A DNA stretch of 35,227 nt from Burkholderiales bacterium (GTDB lineage: Bacteria > Pseudomonadota > Gammaproteobacteria > Burkholderiales > Burkholderiaceae_C). The stretch lies in contig RXJW01000073.1 in assembly GCA_003963005.1 (NCBI GenBank), positions 1 through 35,227 of the forward strand. Direction: 5' to 3'. The notes below the pieces were generated by a model. The model ran no database searches. It was not told where the DNA came from and saw nothing but the letters and a program-made list of their open reading frames with translations. Position 1 is the first letter of the stretch. Every line of letters begins with the position of its first letter. Below, one piece after another: positions 18,133 through 26,193 of this stretch. The position numbers were made by a program, and so were the translations under genes.

Positions 18133-20103
18133 CTAGAGCGGTGTTTCACCCGTGGCTCCGAGGGTTGTGGTGTCGCCCTGGGCTTCCGGTTCTCGAGCGG
18201 TGGAGGAGGCCGGCATCAGCGACGCCTCCGCTGCCGGCTCAGGGCTCGTCAGCGTGGTGTCGTCCAGGTGCGCTTCGGCGAGCGGGTCGGGCTCCGGCCT
18301 GCGCCGCCGGGTTTCAGCGGCCATTTCCTCGAACATGACGCTGATACGGGCAGGCACGACGGGCTTGTGCGCCACATGGACGTCGTCCAATGGCAGGTCG
18401 GCCGGGCGGATGTTCAGGTCGCCGGTGAAGATCGTGGCGGAGACAAAGCGCTTCACGTGACTGCGAACCAGTTCGATGGCGGCCAAGCCGTTGGGCTGGC
18501 CTGAACCCAGGTGGAAATCAGCGACGATGCAATCGAACTCGATGCCGGGCATCAGGGCAAGCTTGCTCGCCAGTTCTTCCACGCTCTGGCAGGCCAGGGG
18601 CACGCATCCCCAGCTGCGCACGATGCTGTCGATGCCGCGCAGCACGGCGGCATCGTTGTCGACCAGCACCACGCGCAGGCCCACGAGGGAGCGGCTGACC
18701 GTGGACTGGCGGGTGGCTGGCGTCGATGCGGAAGCGGGCGCCTGGGATTGGGTCGAGATGGGAACGGACACGCGAAACTCGCTGCCCACGCCGACCAGCG
18801 ATTCGACGCTGACCTCCAGCCCCAGCAACTCGGCCGTCCGGCGAACGATGGCCAGGCCGAGGCCGAACCCTTGCGCGGCCTGGTTCTCCCGGTCCAGACG
18901 CACGTACTCGTCGAAGATGTCCTGCAAACGGCTCTGCGGAATGCCCCGGCCGCTGTCACGGACATGCACCCAGATTTCAGTGGGTGACTTGAGCGTGGTG
19001 AAGACCTTGATGTAGCCACGGTCGGTGTACCGGATGGCGTTGCTGACGAAATTGGCCACCACGCCGTAGAACAAGGCGAAGTCGGTGTCGATGCGCACGT
19101 CGCGCTCGCTGTGGCATTCGAGCGTGAGGCCTTTGCGGCGCGCATCGAAACCGAACTCCCGCGTCAGCCGCTCCAGCAGCACCTGGATGGCGGTGACGCT
19201 CGTCTTGACCTTGACCGTGCCCGCGTCGAGGCGGCTGATGTCCAGCAGCAAGGCCAGCGACTGGGCGAGGGAGCGCACGACGGCTGCGACTTCGTCGAGC
19301 TGCGGTCGGAATTCGATGGAATTCGGGTCGATGCGCAGGCGCTCGACCATCATGCCCAGCGCATGCACCGGCTGGCGGATCTCGTGGCTGACTGTGCCGA
19401 GGATGCGGACCCGGTTGGACGTCGAGTTCTCAAGCTCCTGGGACTTCAGGCGCAGAGCGTCCACCGCTTCGCCATGCTTTGCGGCGATCTGAGAGAAGCG
19501 CCGCTTCAGGAAGGTGGCACGCCGAGACAGGATTTCCGTGAAGGTCCAGGCGGCAGCGATGTGCACCAGGAAATGCGTGCGCGTGGGGTCGTGGGCAAAC
19601 AACCAACCGCAGGCCGTCACGCCCAGGCAGGCGCGCGCGTACCAGAGGCTGCTGGCGGGCTTCTTGAGGTTGCTGGCTGATGCCATCAGGGCCACACACA
19701 GGAGCAAGGTGGTGACCGAGGCGCGCGCGAGGTCGGCGCCAGGCTCATGCAGCAACAGCACCGGTGTGGCACAGACGGCACCGTGAAGCACCGCCACCAG
19801 CCGGGACGGCAGTGGATGGCGCCGCAGGCCGGACGCGCGACCGAGGTAGGTGGGCGATTCCGTGGTGGCATCGCGCAGCCAGAGGATGGCGGTCACGGTA
19901 TAGGCGATCAACCAGGGTAGCAACGGCGCGGCGGCGCTGGATCGGCCTGCCAGCAGGCACGCCGGGATGACACCGGCCAGCAGCGACGCGACCACGAGGG
20001 CGCGGCGGCTGATCCGGTTCAGCAAGCTGCCCGATGCCACGGTGAGGCGGGGCAGGGTCAGCCGGGCGCTGGTGGGCGGCAGCGTGTGGGTGTGGGGTGC
20101 CAT
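18133..20103 (-). CDS. Hybrid sensor histidine kinase with receiver domain
   Basis: A 656-residue membrane kinase; ATG 20103 follows GGAG at a spacing of 7, and a longer TTG start is rejected. About five hydrophobic helices (34-52, 58-75, 104-119, 127-143, 157-171) form the sensor and no periplasmic domain is evident. The kinase core is complete: His240 in TVSHEIRQPVHALGMM, Asn355 in NFVSNAIRYT, DSGRGIP (383-389) and GFGLGLAIV (412-420). The receiver (about 477-592) has Asp529 in IVADFHLG and Lys580 in HKPVV. A Pro/Ala/Glu-rich tail follows. It is the only gene in this set with a full kinase, so it is the likely phosphate source for the neighbouring LytTR regulator 124 bases away. The signal sensed is unknown. 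Confidence 0.9.
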   Translation of the reverse strand: MAPHTHTLPPTSARLTLPRLTVASGSLLNRISRRALVVASLLAGVIPACLLAGRSSAAAPLLPWLIAYTVTAILWLRDATTESPTYLGRASGLRRHPLPSRLVAVLHGAVCATPVLLLHEPGADLARASVTTLLLCVALMASASNLKKPASSLWYARACLGVTACGWLFAHDPTRTHFLVHIAAAWTFTEILSRRATFLKRRFSQIAAKHGEAVDALRLKSQELENSTSNRVRILGTVSHEIRQPVHALGMMVERLRIDPNSIEFRPQLDEVAAVVRSLAQSLALLLDISRLDAGTVKVKTSVTAIQVLLERLTREFGFDARRKGLTLECHSERDVRIDTDFALFYGVVANFVSNAIRYTDRGYIKVFTTLKSPTEIWVHVRDSGRGIPQSRLQDIFDEYVRLDRENQAAQGFGLGLAIVRRTAELLGLEVSVESLVGVGSEFRVSVPISTQSQAPASASTPATRQSTVSRSLVGLRVVLVDNDAAVLRGIDSIVRSWGCVPLACQSVEELASKLALMPGIEFDCIVADFHLGSGQPNGLAAIELVRSHVKRFVSATIFTGDLNIRPADLPLDDVHVAHKPVVPARISVMFEEMAAETRRRRPEPDPLAEAHLDDTTLTSPEPAAEASLMPASSTAREPEAQGDTTTLGATGETPL

Positions 20104-20243
20104 GCAATGGCTCCAGGCTGGGGCGTCGGTGGTCGGAGGTTGGGGGCGATGAGCCGGCAAAGACCGAAGTGGGGGTGCCCGCTCCGGTGTCCGCTGCTTG
20201 TGAGGGTCGGGTGTGCGGGCGTCGCCAGCGTGCTGGCGTGTGG

Positions 20244-20669
20244 TCAGCGAAAGCGGCGACGGGGCGCGCGGCCCAGGCTTGTGTGGAGTTGCCGAGTGGC
20301 CGGCACGCAGCGCTGGACTTGCCAGGCCAGCTCATGCAGCGTGGGCTGGGGCGGCAGGTAGGCGTCGAGCGTGAGCCGATGCCGGCTGGGGGCGGGCGAG
20401 CCATCGCGCGGCGCGCCCATCACGACGATGCGCACGGGCGTCTGGCCGAGCCAGGTTTGCAATTCGGCGTAGGCTGTTTCGGCAGCCTTGGCGCTGCGCA
20501 GGGCGATGAGGATGAGCCGAGGCTGGCACCACCATGCGTACTCGACCACCTCGTCGCCGTCGTTGAGCCAGTAGGTGTCGACCAGCAAGTCGCGAAGCAG
20601 CGCGCTGATGCGCTGACGGCGCTCGGTGCAGTCGGAAACGACCAGGATTCTGTAGGCTTGGGCTTGCAT
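20244..20669 (-). CDS. Receiver-like protein lacking phosphorylation residues (pseudo-receiver)
   Basis: A 141-residue protein that starts at ATG 20669 with AGGAG over the stop of the upstream gene, showing coupling. The pattern YRILVVSDCTERRQRISALLRD, then PRLILIALR, RIVVMG and LDAYLP is that of a receiver fold with beta strands in order. The residues that normally bind phosphate are changed: Ala56 at the phospho-Asp position, Gly85 at the Thr/Ser position and Pro107 near the Lys position. It would therefore act by protein contact rather than by phosphorylation. The C-terminal 20 residues are basic (RAPRRRFR). The alignment is by eye, so the family is likely but not certain. Confidence 0.6.
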   Translation of the reverse strand: MQAQAYRILVVSDCTERRQRISALLRDLLVDTYWLNDGDEVVEYAWWCQPRLILIALRSAKAAETAYAELQTWLGQTPVRIVVMGAPRDGSPAPSRHRLTLDAYLPPQPTLHELAWQVQRCVPATRQLHTSLGRAPRRRFR

Positions 20670-20682
20670 GGGCTCGCGTCTC

Positions 20683-21846
20683 CTAGAACATCGAATTGGG
20701 TTGGGTGGGGGCGAACAGGTGCTCGACACTGGCATTCGGTCCGACCTGGTTGGATGTCAGCAACAGGGACGCCAGATCGGAGGCCCGCCCCACGCGCTCC
20801 TGAAGGTGGCGGGCGTGTTGGGTGAAGGCGTCCAGGTGCGCCAGGTAGGCCCCAACGCAGGCCGGTACGCCACTGCCGCGACCGAGCGCCGTGGCAAGAT
20901 CGCGGTACACCGCCGCCAAGGCCGGCTCGGCGCCGGCAAGCATCCAGGTGCTGGTGGCGACCTGAGCGGGCGTCGTCTCGGCACGCACAGCGGCGGTGCC
21001 GCGCTCGGCCGCCCGAAATGCCACGTCGTCGCGGTCGGTGACCACGTAGTCACTGACTGCAATGATTTCGTCAACCAGCGCCCAGAGGAGGGGCGGTAGG
21101 AATACCACGGTCAGGGACCCGATGGCGCTGGAGCCGGGCTGGCCCGGTTGTCTTGAAAAGATCGGTGCGATCGCTTCCTGCAGTGGCCCGTGCTCCACGA
21201 AAAGGCAGTGGCTGGTCTCCGCATCGATCAGGACACGCAGCCATTGCGCCCAGGCGATGCTGGTGCCGGCACTCAGGAAGGCGGTGGTTCGGCTCTCGAG
21301 ATGTTCGGGCGACAGACCCAGGAGGCTGAACATGCTGGCCCGGGCGGCCGCCATCGGCTGCGGGCCGCGACGCAACACCGGCTGGTGGTGGCTTGAGCGG
21401 ATCAGGCCGGCGGCGTAGGCGCTGTCGCCCATGTAGACATCGAACTGGCGATGCATCTGTGACTGCGTGCGCAACTGGATGGCCGACGTGCCAGGCTGAC
21501 CGTGCCAGGGGGCATGCAGGGTGTACCAACCGCCGCCCGACTGTTGACTGAAATAGCGCGCGATGTAGGGTGCGGGTGCGGTGCCGTCGAAAACCTGGAC
21601 GAGGTTGGGCGACGCGGCAGCGGTGCGGGCAAGACGCTGGTCGAGGATCTCGACCTGGCCGAGGTTTTGGATCAGAACACTGGGGTCGAGGTCAGCGTGC
21701 GCGACCGACAAGGCAGCGACGTCATGGCAGAAGAGTCGCACGCGCTGCCGGTGCTCTGCCAGTGAGCGCGCCAACTGGAAGGCGAACCAGAGATCGGCGG
21801 GGTCATCCGGCCGGTAAAAGACGTCCCAGATTTCTGCGCTTTGCAT
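20683..21846 (-). CDS. Divergent EarP-family protein (EF-P arginine rhamnosyltransferase-like)
   Basis: A 387-residue protein starting at ATG 21846 behind GGTGGG; GTG 21855 is an alternative. It has the EarP order: the opening WDVFYRPDD.PADLW with QLARSLAEH lines up with the EarP start (WDIFCR..DNFGDIGVCWRLARQLA), AYAAGLIR with the TGGLLR stretch, and FLPPLLWALVD..SDYVVTDRDDVAFRA with the EarP end (FLPQ..LLW.CDLNFVRGEDSFVRA). EarP transfers rhamnose from dTDP-rhamnose to an Arg of elongation factor P. Here the FGDIG motif is broken and the Glu of RGEDS is Asp273, so catalysis may be lost or altered. No efp gene is nearby, unlike the usual earP-efp pair. It heads the minus-strand signalling set. 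Confidence 0.55.
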   Translation of the reverse strand: MQSAEIWDVFYRPDDPADLWFAFQLARSLAEHRQRVRLFCHDVAALSVAHADLDPSVLIQNLGQVEILDQRLARTAAASPNLVQVFDGTAPAPYIARYFSQQSGGGWYTLHAPWHGQPGTSAIQLRTQSQMHRQFDVYMGDSAYAAGLIRSSHHQPVLRRGPQPMAAARASMFSLLGLSPEHLESRTTAFLSAGTSIAWAQWLRVLIDAETSHCLFVEHGPLQEAIAPIFSRQPGQPGSSAIGSLTVVFLPPLLWALVDEIIAVSDYVVTDRDDVAFRAAERGTAAVRAETTPAQVATSTWMLAGAEPALAAVYRDLATALGRGSGVPACVGAYLAHLDAFTQHARHLQERVGRASDLASLLLTSNQVGPNASVEHLFAPTQPNSMF

Positions 21847-22201
21847 GGTGCCCACCAGGTGTGCGAGCGCGACGGATCACGGCGCGCAGCGCGGGTCGAT
21901 TGAATGGCGGTGACTCTAGGAAGAGCACCCGGATCGATTGCGGGAAGGCGACGAGTTGACCGGTGGTGGTCACGAAATGATCGCGTGTGGGCTCGGGATG
22001 TTTGAACGGGGGGGCTTGCAGAGCGGAGGGCTTGGTGCTTTGCGCTGGGCTGCCCGTCGATGAGGCCGGCTTGCCGTGACGACGCTCGTGACTGCCTTGA
22101 GGCGGCTCGTGGTTCGCCACAGGCGACTGGTCGCATCAGCCGGCGGCTCCAGGGCACGGTCTTCATGCTGGCGGCCGACGCGTTTCAGTCAGGAGAAAGC
22201 G
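21847..22201. other. Intergenic region between divergent genes, no supported gene
   Basis: About 355 bases separate the EarP-like gene (minus) from the small protein gene (plus). Open frames exist (for example minus strand 21803-22120) but their products show no recognisable domain and they overlap the EarP-like start. The region is where promoters for both directions should lie; no clear -35/-10 pair was found. The only firm signal is AGGAG at 22191-22195 serving the ATG at 22202. Confidence 0.5.
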
Positions 22202-22606
22202 ATGTCAGCAGCTCAGCTTCCTGGTCAAGTGCTCCAGTTTCCTGGGGGAGGTGTCCCGCGATCAGGGGCTGCTCGTGCGGTAGGCCTGGCATCCGTCGGT
22301 GCTGACCGGTCGGTGCCCGTCTGCCGGCACGATCGCCCCCAAGCCTTGGATGCGGTGCGCGATGCCGTTTGCGCCGCGATGGTGGCCGACCGGCCTCTTT
22401 GCCAACTGCGCCTCCAGCAGGCGCTCAGCTTCTGCGCCGCCCGTCCGCATGCAGCCTGGGCGGCACGCCAGGAGATCGTGCGCCTCCTGGGCGTGGATAT
22501 CGTCGCACGGCATCTGAGCGCCTGCGACAAGCGCCGGCGATTGCAGCGGGCGCTGGAGGACGCTGCGAGCCGGCTGCGGGACTGGGCTGCGCCTCTGCCC
22601 GCGTGA
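22202..22606 (+). CDS. Small protein of unknown family (ACDKRRRLQR paralogue A)
   Basis: A 134-residue protein that starts at ATG 22202 behind AGGAG (22191-22195, spacing 6). I do not recognise the family. The first 45 residues look disordered; the rest should be mostly helical. The C-terminal block, EIVRLLGVDIVARH followed by SACDKRRRLQR (91-116), is almost identical to a block in the protein encoded at 25746-26183, so the two are paralogues. Both contain VCAA about 35-40 residues before the block. The basic RRR segment could bind nucleic acid or a partner. It is convergent with the DMP19 gene, 20 bases away. Confidence 0.7.
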   Translation: MSAAQLPGQVLQFPGGGVPRSGAARAVGLASVGADRSVPVCRHDRPQALDAVRDAVCAAMVADRPLCQLRLQQALSFCAARPHAAWAARQEIVRLLGVDIVARHLSACDKRRRLQRALEDAASRLRDWAAPLPA

Positions 22607-22626
22607 GCCATCGCGCGGGTGACGGT

Positions 22627-23154
22627 TCATGCCTGCGCGGCGTCAGGGATCAGGCCTGACATCAGGAACGCCGTCGGATTGCGTCGCATCGTGCGCGCCA
22701 GGCTGTCCTGCAGCGGTCGGCTGCTCTCAAGACGATAGAAGCGCTCGTCGAGGTCACGAAAGTCCGGTCGCAAGCGCAGCAGGTAGGCGAAGCGCTCACT
22801 CCGATCCAGGCTCGGCGCGCCGCCCAGCCGCTCTACAGAGGCCTCCAGGATGCGCGCCACCTCGGTTTCGCCGAAGGCCTGGAACCCCGCCAGGGCGTCT
22901 CGCCAGACGATGCCGACGTTGTTGGCATAGAACTGTTCATGCCCACCTGTGTTGACTTCACCGACGTAGCACATGCAGGCAAACATCAGCCTCTGCTCAC
23001 GGGAAAAGCGTTGCAGGTCGCGTTCGTACTGCTGGGGGCCGTCGAAGACGCTGACACTCCACCACATCGGCTCTACGACTTCCCAGGGTGAGCGTGTCGC
23101 GATGAAGGCCGCGTCGATGTCTGTGCGCAAGCTCGGCCTGCTCATGGTCAGCAT
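22627..23154 (-). CDS. DMP19/DUF4375-family protein
   Basis: A 175-residue protein. The segment YVGEVNTGGHEQFYANN (63-79) with following ALAGFQAFGETEVARIL matches the DMP19 (DUF4375) pattern E-V-N-x-GG-x-x-Q-(F/Y). DMP19 of Neisseria was described as a DNA-mimic protein that blocks a regulator; most family members have no known job. The protein is not very acidic overall here, so the DNA-mimic role is not assumed. No good ribosome binding site precedes ATG 23154 or the second ATG 23145, so the start is uncertain. Confidence 0.7.
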   Translation of the reverse strand: MLTMSRPSLRTDIDAAFIATRSPWEVVEPMWWSVSVFDGPQQYERDLQRFSREQRLMFACMCYVGEVNTGGHEQFYANNVGIVWRDALAGFQAFGETEVARILEASVERLGGAPSLDRSERFAYLLRLRPDFRDLDERFYRLESSRPLQDSLARTMRRNPTAFLMSGLIPDAAQA

Positions 23155-23266
23155 GGTGACGGGGTGGGGCGGTGCGCCGGGGCGACGGGTGGTGGCGCGG
23201 TCGGACCGCTCTCTGGCAGGCGACGGTCCGCCGGGCTTGGGAGGCGGGGTGGGAACAGCCTCGACG

Positions 23267-23731
23267 TCATGACAGGGCCTTTCTTCGTGACATGGCCGCG
23301 CTGAGCATGGCCTTCTCCAGGGCCAGCTCCGCCACGGTGAGTTTGAGCACGCGGATCTCGTCGCGAAGTTCCTGCATGCGGCACGAGGTGGGTGCAGGCG
23401 TGGCGTTCGGGTCGACCGCCTGTGCAGCCGAGCGAAGCCACGCGGGGGGCGCTGCCTCGGCTGAGGTGAACGAAACGACGCGATGGCGCCTGGGGGCGCT
23501 CGTGAGCCTGGCGGTGCGAGGTGTGGCGGCCACAGCGGGCGGGCGGCAGGTCCAGCCTAGGGCCGCATGCGCGCAGGGCTGTGCGGCAGTGTCGGCTGCC
23601 GAGGACGCAGCCTGGGCCGCGACTCGTTCGCGGGCGGCTTGCTCCTTCATGCGCTGATATCGCCACATCAACGTGACCAGAAGCAGGTTGACGCTCACCC
23701 AGGCAAGCAAGACGGTGGTCCAGAGGTTCAT
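23267..23731 (-). CDS. Single-pass membrane protein with C-terminal coiled coil, unknown function
   Basis: A 154-residue protein from ATG 23731 (an upstream in-frame start at 23761 adds ten polar residues). An N-terminal membrane helix (about 4-22, WTTVLLAWVSVNLLLVTLMW) is followed by a charged stop-transfer RYQRMKEQ, a Pro/Ala-rich linker, and a C-terminal heptad-like helix (118-146, MQELRDEIRVLKLTVAELAL). The shape suggests an anchored oligomerising protein. I do not recognise a family. It is on the same strand as the DMP19 gene, 112 bases upstream of it, so they may be co-transcribed. Confidence 0.55.
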   Translation of the reverse strand: MNLWTTVLLAWVSVNLLLVTLMWRYQRMKEQAARERVAAQAASSAADTAAQPCAHAALGWTCRPPAVAATPRTARLTSAPRRHRVVSFTSAEAAPPAWLRSAAQAVDPNATPAPTSCRMQELRDEIRVLKLTVAELALEKAMLSAAMSRRKALS

Positions 23732-24109
23732 GGTGCTGAGGCGGTCATTGCGGCATCGCACGGCGACGCCTTGTGGGGTGCAACCCTAGCGCCGCACCGG
23801 GGCGGTTCGTGACTTTGTGACGGGGCGACTCCTGCGGGCATGAAGCCGTCCACGTCGGCCATCAGTGGCGCAGCACTCCAGGTTCGCGGGATGGCGCGCG
23901 CGGCCATCGGCGACAGTTGCCGCACGCGCCGCTGCCAGTGCGTTTCGTGGTCGATCGGGAGGGCTTCATCGCAAACTGGGGATGACTTGATCTCGCCTGC
24001 GCACGATGTATCCCGTGTGCTGCCGGGTGCATCAGCCGCTTGAGCAGACCCGCAGCGCACGGCGGCCCGATGCGGTCGTCCATCCAGGCTTCAGACGTGC
24101 GGGGGCACC
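23732..24109. other. Intergenic region between divergent genes, weak promoter only
   Basis: About 380 bases between the coiled-coil gene (minus) and the chemoreceptor gene (plus). A weak sigma-70-like pair TTGATC (23987-23992) and TATCCC (24009-24014), 16 bases apart, points towards the chemoreceptor. No sigma-28 flagellar promoter was found by eye. Open frames here carry no recognisable domain. Confidence 0.35.
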
Positions 24110-25666
24110 ATGATGGGATTGCACTGGTTTCGCAACGTCGGCGTCGGCACCCGGCTGGGCATGTTGGCGCTGGTGAGCGGGCTGGCCGTGGCGACCGCTG
24201 CGGCCGTTGGCCTGTGGGCATCAAGCCGGATCACGACGCTCGGTGAGCGCGTCATCGAATCCAAGGACGTCGTGGCCGACGTGCTGCCACCGCCGCTGTA
24301 CCTGATCGAGGCGCGGCTGGTGGTGTCGCAGGCGATCGACGGTTCGATGTCGCCGGCAGAGGCCCGCCGAGAGCTGCAGCGGCTGTCTGCCGAGCATGAT
24401 GCGCGCGAAGCCTACTGGCGCCAGCATCCTGTCGAGGGCTTGCCGCAGAACTTGCTGGTGGATCAGTACGACACGGCCCATCGCTTCATGGCCGCGGCAG
24501 TCGCATTGCTGGCGGGGGCGGACAGCGCAGCACAACTGCAGGCGCGGCCTGCCGAATGGCAAGCCCTGCATGCGGCCTACCTGTCGCACCGCGCGGCAGT
24601 GGATCGCACCGTGCAGGTCAGCTCGGCGCTGGGCGACCAGGCCATCGACGGCTTGAACGGCGTGATCAGCACCAGCCGGCGCGGGCTCTGGGCCACGCTG
24701 GTGGTCGCCACCCTGGCCACGGCCTTGCTGTCCTGGCTGGTCATCCGCTCCATCCTGCGGCCGTTGCACGTCGCCATGACGAGTGTGCGCCGGGTGGCGG
24801 CCGGCGACCTCAGCCATCGCGCCCCGCTGGAAGGCCAGGATGAGCTGAGCGATCTGCAGCGGGCGCTTCACGAGATGCAGGGGGCCTTGGCCGACATCGT
24901 GGTGGGCGTACGCGCCAATGCGGACAGCGTGGCCACCGCCAGCACCCAGATCTCTGAAGGCAACTCGGACCTGTGCCAGCGCACCGAGGCCCAGGCGAGT
25001 GCCTTGCAGCAGACGGCAGCGACGATGGAGGAACTGGGGGCCACCGTCCGCATCAATGCCGAACGGGCGCGTGCGGCCAGCGGCGTGGCGCTGCAGGCGC
25101 AATCCGTGGCCGAGCAGGGCGGGGCGCTGATGGCGCAGGTCATCGAGACGATGGGGGGCATCCGCGACGGCTCGCGCCGCATCGGAGAGATCGTCGGTGT
25201 GATCAATGACATCGCCTTCCAGACCAACATCCTGGCGCTGAACGCAGCGGTCGAGGCCGCGCGTGCGGGCGAGCAGGGGCGCGGATTCGCCGTGGTGGCA
25301 TCTGAGGTGCGCCGGCTGTCCCAGCGCACCGCGCAATCCGCGCGCGAGATCACGCAGTTGATTGCCGACTGCGCCTCCCGTGTCGAGGACGGCGCTCATC
25401 AGGTCGACGGCGCGGGGCAGACGATGAGCCGCATCGTGGCGGCCATCCGCGAGGTCAACGCCAGCGTGCTGGACATCAGCCAAGCGAGCAGCGATCAGAG
25501 CGAGGGCGTCAGCCAGGTCAGCGAGACGGTCAGCCGGCTGGACGAGAGCACACAGCGAAACGCGGCTCTCGTCGTGCAGAGCGCAGCGGCCGCCGACAGC
25601 CTGCGCGCCCAGTCCGCCCAACTGGTGGACATGGTCCAGTGCTTCCGGCTCGAACCCAACGGCTGA
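24110..25666 (+). CDS. Methyl-accepting chemotaxis protein
   Basis: A 518-residue inner-membrane chemoreceptor. Membrane helices at about 14-36 and 192-212 bracket a periplasmic four-helix-type ligand domain; a HAMP domain follows (213-265), then the long helical signalling domain. The tip that contacts CheA and CheW is present: INDIAFQTNILALNAAVEAA and RAGEQGRGFAVVASEVRRL (about 363-400). The C-terminus ends CFRLEPNG, without the CheR-binding pentapeptide of Tar or Tsr. The double ATG at 24110/24113 follows GGGGG. The ligand is unknown. The small-protein gene at 25746 follows after 79 bases. Confidence 0.93.
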   Translation: MMGLHWFRNVGVGTRLGMLALVSGLAVATAAAVGLWASSRITTLGERVIESKDVVADVLPPPLYLIEARLVVSQAIDGSMSPAEARRELQRLSAEHDAREAYWRQHPVEGLPQNLLVDQYDTAHRFMAAAVALLAGADSAAQLQARPAEWQALHAAYLSHRAAVDRTVQVSSALGDQAIDGLNGVISTSRRGLWATLVVATLATALLSWLVIRSILRPLHVAMTSVRRVAAGDLSHRAPLEGQDELSDLQRALHEMQGALADIVVGVRANADSVATASTQISEGNSDLCQRTEAQASALQQTAATMEELGATVRINAERARAASGVALQAQSVAEQGGALMAQVIETMGGIRDGSRRIGEIVGVINDIAFQTNILALNAAVEAARAGEQGRGFAVVASEVRRLSQRTAQSAREITQLIADCASRVEDGAHQVDGAGQTMSRIVAAIREVNASVLDISQASSDQSEGVSQVSETVSRLDESTQRNAALVVQSAAAADSLRAQSAQLVDMVQCFRLEPNG

Positions 25667-25745
25667 CCGCCGACACAGGTTCTTTCACAACCGCCCAGGC
25701 TCCTGCGGCGCCGAGCTTGGGCCCACCCACGATCCGAGGTTCTCC

Positions 25746-26183
25746 ATGTCGCCAATCCCAAGCTCCTTGCCGGGCCGTCCTGCCCTCGCCTCACCCTACA
25801 CGGGGCCCGAACGCCGCCGGTTCGGCGCCGCCGCCCGACGCGACGATCTGCTGCCCGGCGAGCGGGCCCTTCTGGCTGCACCGCCCGCGGTCGAGGCAGC
25901 CTCGCTGCAGAGCGAGCGCAGTCGGGTTGTCGACGAGGTTCAGGAGGCGGTCTGTGCCGCACTGTGCGGCGATGCGCCTTTGTTCGACCTGCTCCGCGAG
26001 CGCGTCGGGCTCCGCTGCGTGCGTCACCCGCTGCTGGGTGAAGCGGCTGCAGCAGAGATCGACCGCCTGCTGGCTGTGGACATCGTGCAGCGTCATTTCC
26101 TCGCCTGCGACAAGCGCCGTCGCCTGCAGCGCGAGTTGACAGCGCTCGCCGGCAGGCTGCGGGCAGCCCCCGCCGGCGTTTGA
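25746..26183 (+). CDS. Small protein of unknown family (ACDKRRRLQR paralogue B)
   Basis: A 145-residue protein; ATG 25746 follows GAGG at a spacing of 6. The N-terminus contains YTGPERRR, a short basic motif often seen at the start of Burkholderiales signalling proteins. The C-terminal block EIDRLLAVDIVQRH plus LACDKRRRLQR (104-129) is shared with the protein at 22202-22606, along with an upstream VCAA. The N-terminal halves differ, so the shared helical block is probably the functional domain. It follows the chemoreceptor gene on the same strand and may be in its operon. Function unknown. Confidence 0.7.
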   Translation: MSPIPSSLPGRPALASPYTGPERRRFGAAARRDDLLPGERALLAAPPAVEAASLQSERSRVVDEVQEAVCAALCGDAPLFDLLRERVGLRCVRHPLLGEAAAAEIDRLLAVDIVQRHFLACDKRRRLQRELTALAGRLRAAPAGV

Positions 26184-26193
26184 CTCGTTCGAT

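Noticed and set aside
21803..22120. Minus-strand open frame of 105 codons upstream of the EarP-like gene
   Set aside because: No recognisable domain, no good ribosome binding site, and it overlaps the start of a better supported gene.
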